From Phoronis ovalis (lineage: Eukaryota; Phoronida; Phoronidae), in the NCBI GenBank assembly GCA_028565635.1, contig JAOXYB010027346.1, positions 1-15,529 of the forward strand: 15,529 nt of DNA. Direction: 5' to 3'. Below are positions 9,409 to 15,529 of the stretch, in pieces; positions within the stretch are counted from its first letter, which is position 1; every line of letters starts with the position of its first letter. Both the position numbers and the translations under genes were made by a program. The notes below the pieces were generated by a model. It ran no database searches. It had not been told where the DNA came from and saw nothing but the letters and a program-made list of their open reading frames with translations.

Positions 9409-9447
9409 GGCGGGAAAATAAACAGATGAAAGAAAGGCTAGGATTGG
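9409..9447 (-). promoter_or_regulatory. CCAAT box plus E2F-like site before the mini-gene
   Basis: On the minus strand GGCCAATCC (ATTGG at 9443-9447 on plus) is followed by TTTTCCCGCC (9418-9409), about 33 nt before the ATG. TTTCCCGC is the known metazoan E2F consensus, and CCAAT plus E2F is a common promoter pairing in cell-cycle genes. Function here is inferred only. Confidence 0.35.
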
Positions 9448-9457
9448 CCGATATATA

Positions 9458-9648
9458 ACGCGTAATAAATTACTTGTCACATGCTCCAATTCCTGCTTTC
9501 TGATTGGTCGAATTTTAACGCGTAATAAATAGAATTATTACGCGTTATAATAATGAACCACGTGTGCTATTTCGAGCTCTCTGATTGGTCAATTTATAAC
9601 GCGTAATAAATATTTATTATTACGCGTTAAAAATCATTTTTTACGCGT
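9458..9648. repeat. Right array of ACGCGT palindromes
   Basis: Exact ACGCGT at 9458, 9518, 9540, 9599, 9622 and 9643, each embedded in TWA...AATAA-like flanks, with GACCAATC-type motifs between them. The inner three do not align as a simple inverted copy of the inner left copies, so copy spacing has changed since the arms formed. Confidence 0.9.
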
Positions 9649-9671
9649 TATAAGTAGAAGTTATGACCCTG
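9569..9671 (-). repeat. Right terminal inverted repeat of the DNA element
   Basis: Reverse complement of the left repeat, with ACGCGT at 9599, 9622 and 9643 and TGATTGGTC at 9581-9590. Spacing of the motifs from the terminus is the same as in the left repeat. Confidence 0.92.
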
Positions 9672-10210
9672 GTGGCTTTCATTTAGGAGTGTACTTTTTA
9701 ATCTACATGCCGAGTGTAAGAATGCAACACATTTTGTGTTTACAATGTATGAAACATAGGCACACGCTAACAAAGTAATCAACAGCTAACTTGTAGCCAT
9801 TACTATTTAGAAACATATATCGGGCATAACTAAAAATATAATACATCAAACACGTCAGTAACACGGTACTACCTGACACATACTTTATACAAGAATTCTA
9901 TATTTTATACTTATACATATTTTTGCATTTTAATATACAGTACAGATGACTGGACCATCACAGCCTCGAACGAACATTGCTAGACAGAGTTTAAAGCAGA
10001 CTCAATTACAAGTGTTTATACTCCATGGCAAAACAATCTCCAATTTAAGTTTTAAAAGGAAAGAAACAGTGTTTGATAAATTTATATATTATAAACGAAA
10101 ATTGCCTGTATTTAAACTTTTAAAAAAATGTATAAGTTAGAGCCAGGAGTCTTAACATTTCATCTAAATGACATAACAGGATAGTTACTCAATGATAATC
10201 AACGCCAACA
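9672..10210. other. Intergenic spacer between the DNA element and the NLR-like gene
   Basis: AT-rich, 539 bp. One plus-strand ORF of 64 codons (9946-10140) has a basic, low-complexity translation and no family resemblance; I do not call it a gene. The right part is downstream of the polyadenylation signal of the NLR-like gene. Confidence 0.5.
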
Positions 10211-10216
10211 TTTATT
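10211..10216 (-). terminator. Polyadenylation signal of the NLR-like gene
   Basis: AATAAA on the minus strand about 55-60 nt after the TAG stop, in the context CTTCTAATAAATG. It is the first canonical hexamer downstream, and supports 10271 as the end of the coding sequence and a short 3' UTR. Confidence 0.6.
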
Positions 10217-10270
10217 AGAAGTATTAGTACTGCATAGAGCCATAATTTCAATAACGCAAGTTACATATTT

Positions 10271-12990
10271 CTATATATATCTCACAAAAGGATATAGAGT
10301 AATTTTCACTATCAAAACAGCGAACTGAAAAATGTAGTAGATTACAATGTAACATAATCGAATAATATTAACTATAAACTTCACGAAACATACAAAAACC
10401 ATGTTCGTTGGTATCCATAAAATAAGAGACGAGACACACATAAGTTTCTCAAGGTTTACATCAGTATACCTGCGTTCCTCATTATAAATGGCGGCATTAG
10501 CTAACTTTAATTTTAACAGCCATGTTTGCGTTGGCCATTCGTAATTATAAATGCACATCATACAAAGTAACAAAGACGAGTGAAGAATTTTCTTATTTGC
10601 AGCAAACACTTTGTTTGGTAATTTCTTTAATCCAAAAATGCTATTAAGAAATTTATGGACAAAGTGAGGAAATAATAACAATGCTGACCATGCAAATATA
10701 ATTGGTGTTGGAAAAATATTTTTGCCAACATTATAATTATAAGCAGACCTAAAGACAGCAAATTCGTCTGTCCGGTCCAACATTTTGTTGAAGGCATTGG
10801 AATGGATCAGTTGTTTTGTAGGACGCGCAGCGTTTTCAGCTGTAGACACAATTTCTTCTTCGCTTTGTATAATGATTTCATGCAACTGACTTGTATGCAA
10901 ATGAAACGACCTCGGGTCTTCAAATTTCGACACGATTAGCAGATGCGGAATCCTGCCAAACAAAAGCAGGGAAGTGTGCATGATTGAGAAGCCCGCCTCT
11001 TCGCTTATTTTTAAAGCCCGCTGGATATAAGTTGATGAAAAGGGATCCACACATAATTCGTTATCCAACGAACACTCCGCCATCCCCACTTCTAACAAAA
11101 TAAGATACAATTTTGCATGTTCAAGCCCATATCTACTTTCAGTTATTGATAGAGCCTTTTTAGCATACGCAAATGCCAATTTGTAATTGCCTTTGCAAGC
11201 ATAAATTGTTCCCAGGTTACGCAAATTTGGAACTGTTTCTAAATGGTTTGTACCAAACTGGTCTTCTTTCATGGCCAGGCTTTTCTGGTAAAATTCTTTA
11301 GCCTGATCAATTTTAAATTGATTGAGATATATATTGCCCACATTAGTCAGAATATTGGCAGTTTCTTTATAATTATGAAACGTGCGGCTTGTTTCTAAAG
11401 CTTTTTCATAGTAATATAAAGCCTGCTCTTTATCTATATCACATAACACATTTCCCAATACCTTTAGGGTTACTACTGATTCAGGGTATCCTATCTCATA
11501 TGATTCCTCCCTGATATATAAGACGTCTTTAAGAATCTTTTCAGCTTTTGCCTCATCTCCTATTTCGTTATATAGCCAACCAAGGGTATCCCTAGTACTT
11601 GCGGTGCAAATGTGACTTTTACCATAAATATTTTCTTGAAGATCAAGGCATTCTAATCCAATTTTAACGGCTTCTGCATAGAAACCTATTTCTTTCAACG
11701 ATTTCAAAGCATTGCTTAAAATGCTTTCTTTTGATTTTTGTATAGTTTTACTCAATTTAGCTGTGAGGATTTTTGGATGTGACCTAATATATTCGGAAAA
11801 GGCTGTAAAGTGGGGTATTAAGCTACCGCACAGGACTACATCAGAAGGTTGTTTTATTTCGAAAGGAGTGTAAGTATCTAAAGCTTCTACTAGTGATTGA
11901 ATTATGTTAATTGCTGCTTCAGGAAGTGTACCATATGAAGACTGTTTTTGCAATTCTTTAGACAAAAAATAGCCTATAGTTAGTTGAACTAAACGATGGA
12001 CTTTAATGCACGCACTGTTTGTACCTAAAGATACCATTGAGAAATCAAGAAGCACTTTCATAGTTTCGTGAACGACCTTTGCAGACCCAAGCAATGGTTT
12101 TGCCTCAAACAGCTTTAAAGGAATATTGTCAGGTGCTAAGAGCGCACACCAACACAACATTGAAATTGCTAGGCGAGACCTTGTCTTAATTTTGCGAATT
12201 GATGTTAACCATGTTTTGATGACGGTTATTTCGGCACCCTGCTCTAGAAGTCCATCGAGTTGCAAACATTCTATAGCCGATTTTTCGAAATGTTGCAAGT
12301 ACGCACTAGTTGTGTTGCCTGTTTGTTTTAGGTAAGCAATTGCCTGGCTTAGGGCAAGAGGTAAATATCCCAATTTTTCTGCAAACTCTAAGTCCGACTC
12401 GCGGAAAGAATCACCATTTTCATACAAATGATCTTTAACATACTGAATGGCCTCGTCAGGCGTAAATATGTCTAACTTTAAGTTATTCTGCCATAATTGG
12501 CTACGAGAAGTGACAACAATGTGTTGCCCAGGTTTGAGATTAGTTTTAGGCAGGACTGTCTCAAGGGACGGGAAGTTTTCAACATTGTCAAAGATAAGCA
12601 GCCAACGGGGTATTTCTTTGAGAACTTTAAGCAATGCTACAACAATATTAGTGTTTGTTACTTTGCTGATGTTTTTCTCGGTTGCAACTGGATTAATAGC
12701 TTCATTACTAGCCAAACTATTAATATCTATACCTAAATCTGAAGCAAATGTTCTGATGGATTCTTGTATACTGCCAACATCTGCATCTAACCAACGTAAT
12801 AGCAGGTAATCGTCTTTATGCTGATGGGCATACTCGAGAGCTAATTCAGTTTTACCAATACCGCCCAAACCACTAATGGATATTCTGTTAATAGGTTTGT
12901 CAAGCATTTGATGCATTTTCCGTAGTGGATCACTTCTACCATAAAAGCTGTGTCTTCTAGGAGGTAGATTTTCTGTTAGATGACTTTCAT
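10271..12990 (-). CDS. NLR-like gene exon 3: NB-ARC, TPR repeats, hydrophobic C-terminus
   Basis: A 2,720 nt terminal exon starting at acceptor TCTCTATTAATAG (AG at 12992-12991) and ending at TAG 10273-10271. The open frame extends 26 codons above the acceptor, but that part is a hydrophobic read of the intron end, and family resemblance starts at YGRSDPLRKM. The NB-ARC core, winged-helix-like region and TPRs are all within this one exon with no break. The last 56 codons are markedly hydrophobic; a possible donor CGCAG|GTATAC at 10469-10468 could remove them in an alternative transcript. Confidence 0.9.
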
Positions 12991-15465
12991 CTATTAATAG
13001 AGATATATAAAAGATTATAACACATACATGGATTGAAACAATAGACAAGTGTGAACTGGCTATATACATATTACAGTTAGCTTTTTTATAGCTGTTGTTC
13101 CTGTTGTGTATACATTTAATTGTTAATTCCTCATTACTTTTTTTAGCTGCTTACTAGTTGGGAAGGTTTTCTTTATTATGTAAATTAAGTATCTCCTTAA
13201 GTTAATGACTAGCTAACTCATATTTAAAGTGGGTAGGTGTAGCCTCACTAAGAAGACTGGAGAACCAGTCTGATCTAAGTTGTTAATGAAAGATGTGTTT
13301 GATCCATTATGCTAGTGTGAATATGGACAGTAAATGTAAAGTAGTTAAACTGGATATAATTATAACAGTTAATACATGTTAAGAACTCTTGTAGAACAAT
13401 TAAAACCAGCTCAAAGAGGATGTGTAACTTATAGTGAAGGATTTATTGTGAATATTCTTGTGTATCAAGTGGAGATTTGAAGACTGTGTTAAGGGGAGAT
13501 AGTTGTTACGGAACTGGACAGACAAACAGAATTTCGTGCACTCTACATTCTGCAAGAAAGAGGATTTTATAAGAGGAATATTCAAGTGTGTAACTATATA
13601 AAGTGGTAGAACAAGTTGATTGGTGGATGAAATTTCAGAGACTGTAATATTATTCAGTACTTGTTTTTAACATTTGTAAATGTAAACATGTTGATAAAAA
13701 AAATATTACAAACAAGTGATTGAACTCGTAACAACTCCTGCAGAATGAGCTGTGGCTGAATTGACTACATGTATAACAACTTGTCACACACAATCGGAAA
13801 CACAATAAAAACAAGAATCTCCCCACTTCTATAAAACATACTGTAAAACATTATCAATTTGACATAGTTACCGACATAAACTTACACTGAAGCAAAAGTA
13901 TGCGTTTCAATGGGATGACACATCTCCATCTCCCAGGGACATCTCTAGGATAATCAGCCTTAATTGGCACTTACCACCATAGATATCCCAAAATTTTCGG
14001 CAAGCTTCAGTCAAATTTGTTTCTGCTAGTTTCATCACAAGCCAAGGGTAGTCATCAGCTAAAGATGCAATAAAGCTGTCGTAACCTCTTGGACCCTTTC
14101 TGATGATAATGTCAATAAGCATTTCGACTCTTTGTCGTCTAATAGGACATCGAGTTAACATTTCCAGTTCATCGGAATTAACTACACCATCTTGAATAAG
14201 TTGATTGACAACCAAATCACATTCAACATCATTGATTATGGCAACGCGATTTTGATTCAGGCGAATTGCGTGTTCTTGAAAACGAAGGAGCCAATTAACT
14301 GTAATTAACATGAAATGACTTGAAACAATTTTAACATAATCTTAAGGCTGCGGGACCCTTGTCACCGTTTAAATAAAAATTCATGAAAAATCCGCATTAC
14401 ATTTTTTTGATATAAAATAAATGTTTTCTGAAACTTTAACATTCATGCAATGGTATGTTGGTATTTTTAAACTTGTGTATGCAACGCACAAAATGTAATT
14501 AATTTTTTTATGGCATCTCATAAAAATCATAAGGTACATCCTACAGCAAAATCCTGCGGATCTAAATTGGAGCTAACTACGTTTTTAAGAAGTAAACGAT
14601 ACTTCCATCATTGGGTTTGCCCGAATTGTAAATACTGTGAATAATCTTTGAATTATTAATTAATGCTTAAAAAAAGGTAATTTTTTTATTTGCTAAAACA
14701 CTAAATTGATTATATAATCAAAACCCCTGGTGCAATTTAAAAATGGTCAAAACCCAATTAAGGGAGTATTGATTAGTTGTTAAAAATATATAGTTGGCCC
14801 GAATTTTATCTACTGAGTTTTCCTGTAGGATGTACCTAACGATTTTCATAGGGTGTAATTAAACGCTAATTAGATTTCATACATTTTGCACAATAGTTTG
14901 AAAATACCATTATGACATAGCTTGCATGTTAAAGTTTTAGAAAACATCTCTTTTGAGTGAAAAAAATGTAATGCGGATTTTTCACGAATTTTTATTTAAA
15001 CAATTTTTATTTCCAGCTTAGCCTTAACTTCCAGTTTTCTTCCAGTGCCACATATAATGACGAAGCGCTGCAACTGGAAATATCTAGCACCAAATGTAAC
15101 TTATAGCGTTTAAGGCTTTCTGCAAGTGAATGTTGTTGGGAGACTTGTTAAAGCTTGTTTTACATAAAGTGTCTATAGCTGAAGAATATCTAGTTTGTGC
15201 ATGGCTGGAAATGTCTAACACCAAATTTAACTTACACTGTATAACATTTAAGGCTTTCTGCAAGTGAATGCTGTTGGGAGATTTATTAGAACTTGTTTTT
15301 ACATGAAGTGTCTATAACTAAAGAATATCTAGTTTGTGTGGTAGCGAACTAACCTTTGGGTAGTGATCTTTGGCTTTGTCTTCGCAACGATGACTTAATT
15401 TCGTTAACGTTTTGTTTTAAATCTAGAACCTCTGCTTGAATATTAATCCCTTGCAAATCGTCCAT
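10271..15465 (-). CDS. NLR-like receptor: coiled coil, CARD, NB-ARC, TPR, hydrophobic C-terminus
   Basis: Three exons (15465-15354, 14298-13975, 12990-10271) join in phases 1 and 1 to a 1,051-residue protein. Residues 9-27 have a perfect a/d heptad row (I9, V13, L16, V20, I23, L27). Residues 46-132 are a CARD (LIQDGVVNSDE, RKGPRGYDSFI, YPWLVMKL). The NB-ARC follows: P-loop GLGGIGKT 186-193, Walker B RWLLIFDN about 274-281, VVTSRS 304-309, LGYLPLAL 352-359, and VHRLV 476-480 at the MHD position. At least four TPRs of about 42 residues, kinesin-light-chain style, occupy about 570-809. The last 150 residues include hydrophobic stretches. This is STAND-class ATPase architecture as in Apaf-1, with TPR replacing WD40. 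The expected role is a cytosolic or membrane-tethered danger sensor or death adaptor recruiting CARD partners, perhaps caspases; the ligand is unknown. Confidence 0.88.
12991..13974 (-). other. Intron 2 of the NLR-like gene, no gene seen
   Basis: A 984 nt AT-rich GT-AG intron. An ORF at 13400-13585 (minus, 61 codons) has no recognisable features and is probably chance. I see no repeat. Confidence 0.6.
13975..14298 (-). CDS. NLR-like gene exon 2: CARD
   Basis: The acceptor CATGTTAATTACAG (AG at 14300-14299) and donor TATGGTG|GTAAGTG (GT at 13974-13973) bound 324 nt, phase 1 in and out. The translation is helical and CARD-like: an opening helix with HAIRLNQNR, then LVVNQLIQDGVVNSDELEML, RRQRVEMLIDII, RKGPRGYDSFIASL and YPWLVMKLAE. 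It resembles CARDs of the Apaf-1/caspase-9 and NOD groups in the 'QDGV/T...E...I' and 'RKGP.AF..F...L' positions. A single exon carrying exactly one CARD suits exon shuffling. Confidence 0.87.
14367..15001. mobile_element. Fold-back element with long inverted arms in NLR intron 1
   Basis: The left arm from GTTTAAATAAAAATTC (14367) to about GTACATCCTACAG (14546) is matched in reverse complement by the right arm from CTGTAGGATGTACC (about 14823) to GAATTTTTATTTAAAC (15001). Arms are about 180 bp and imperfect, with several indels and substitutions in the middle, such as CATGCAATGG versus CATGCAAGCTATG. The best-conserved parts are the two ends: AAAAATCCGCATTACATTTT outside and AGGTACATCCTACAG inside. 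TTAA occurs at both outer ends (14369-14372, 14996-14999), which would fit a TTAA target duplication, but it is palindromic and part of the matched sequence. No ORF; non-autonomous MITE or foldback type. Confidence 0.8.
15074..15338. repeat. Tandem duplication, two copies of about 131-136 bp
   Basis: Copy 1 (15074-15204) and copy 2 (15205-15338) both run from CTGGAAAT.TCTA.CACCAAAT through AAGGCTTTCTGCAAGTGAATG and GTTGGGAGA to GAATATCTAGTTTGTG. They differ by scattered substitutions and a small insertion in copy 2 (TTACACTGTATAACATTT versus TTATAGCGTTT). The second copy ends about 15 nt inside the intron from the exon 1 donor. Confidence 0.88.
15354..15465 (-). CDS. NLR-like gene exon 1: start and coiled-coil segment
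   Basis: ATG at 15465-15463 has a strong Kozak context (A at -3, G at +4) and an in-frame TAA 21 nt upstream. It encodes MDDLQGINIQAEVLDLKQ and a basic end RRQSQRSLPK. The donor is CCCAAAG|GTTAGT (GT at 15353-15352), phase 1, which fits exon 2. The assignment rests on phase fit, frame closure and the clean heptads. Without it the CARD exon would need its own ATG at 14311, just before a good acceptor. Confidence 0.72.
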
Positions 15466-15491
15466 TATTGTAGTAATGCAAGTTTAGCCAT
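15465..15491 (-). other. Micro-uORF overlapping the NLR start codon
   Basis: ATG at 15491-15489 opens an 8-codon uORF, MAKLALLQ, whose stop TAA (15467-15465) overlaps the main ATG as TAATG. It applies only if transcription starts beyond 15491, which the window cannot show. Overlapping stop/start pairs of this kind permit termination-reinitiation and would dampen receptor levels. Confidence 0.5.
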
Positions 15492-15529
15492 ATGAAGAAT
15501 ATCTGTGTTTGGAAACAAAGCATGAATAA

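Larger units (their letters stand above)
8318..9671. mobile_element. DNA element with 103 bp terminal inverted repeats and ACGCGT arrays
   Basis: The left end CAGGGTCATAACTTCTAC is matched in reverse complement by the right end ...GTTATGACCCTG. The repeats (8318-8420 and 9569-9671) differ at only 3 of 103 positions, so the copy is fairly young. Both arms hold many copies of WTWACGCGTWATAA-type palindromes and of GACCAATCA. A clear target-site duplication is missing: only GT flanks both ends, which may be chance. The CAGGG terminus recalls some hAT-type ends, but the lack of an 8 bp duplication argues against assigning a superfamily. The interior (about 8525-9450) has a candidate spliced gene and a nested small element. 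It is probably a short or internally deleted derivative mobilised in trans. Confidence 0.88.
14299..15353 (-). other. Intron 1 of the NLR-like gene, filled with repeats
   Basis: A 1,055 nt intron between the coiled-coil and CARD exons. It is almost wholly made of a fold-back element (14367-15001) and a tandem duplication (15074-15338), listed separately. Confidence 0.6.

Noticed and set aside
8341-9648. CRISPR-like array interpretation of the repeated ACGCGT units
   Set aside because: Units are palindromic, irregularly spaced, without unique spacers of constant length, and in a eukaryotic context with terminal inverted repeats.
9946-10140. 64-codon plus-strand ORF starting MTGPSQP
   Set aside because: Follows an acceptor-like ATACAG, but no upstream exon or family match; basic low-complexity end.
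12126-12809. Three plus-strand ORFs opposite the NB-ARC region
   Set aside because: Antisense shadows of the NB-ARC coding exon.
13907-14311. CARD ORF taken at full length with its own ATG and stop
   Set aside because: A good acceptor lies just after that ATG and a GTAAGTG donor lies before the stop; both fit the phases of neighbouring exons, so the ORF ends are intronic reads.

Overview
The window is animal nuclear DNA. It is AT-rich, genes are split by short GT-AG introns, and there is no bacterial-style gene packing. The two recognisable gene families are a secreted VWDE/uromodulin-type D8C protein and a CARD/NB-ARC/TPR NLR-like receptor. Together with a decayed retroelement of a type common in aquatic invertebrates, they suggest a marine or freshwater invertebrate. 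A mollusc (perhaps a bivalve) or another lophotrochozoan is my best guess, but the taxon is inferred and not shown.

Layout, in + strand coordinates (both real genes are on the minus strand). (1) 236-5335 holds the 5' part of a VWDE-like gene. I assembled seven exons by eye: signal peptide, D8C cysteine module over three exons, a small Cys exon, a PRIKEP-type domain exon, and one further exon. All six intron phases agree and the joined frame is 288 codons. The gene leaves the window on the left. (2) About 5890-6490 holds a frameshifted fossil of a retroelement C-terminal region. (3) 6500-8317 is about 1.8 kb of AT-rich sequence in which I see nothing. (4) 8318-9671 is a 1,354 bp DNA element with 103 bp terminal inverted repeats, twelve ACGCGT sites in its two arms, a possible two-exon mini-gene, and a small inverted-repeat element nested in that gene's putative intron. 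(5) 10211-15465 is a complete three-exon gene for a 1,051-residue protein: N-terminal coiled coil, CARD, NB-ARC ATPase, TPR repeats, then a hydrophobic C-terminus. Its first intron contains a 635 bp fold-back element and a tandem duplication of about 131-136 bp.

The two genes are not obviously functionally linked. The NLR-like gene should encode an intracellular sensor or death/immune adaptor: TPRs as the sensing or scaffold region, NB-ARC as the nucleotide switch, CARD as the signalling module. The VWDE-like gene should encode an extracellular protein. The most unusual items are the coiled-coil/CARD/NB-ARC/TPR/hydrophobic-tail architecture, with a micro-uORF whose stop overlaps the start codon, and the ACGCGT-studded element with its candidate spliced gene. 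All splice sites were inferred from GT/AG consensus, phase agreement and protein resemblance, with no transcript data.
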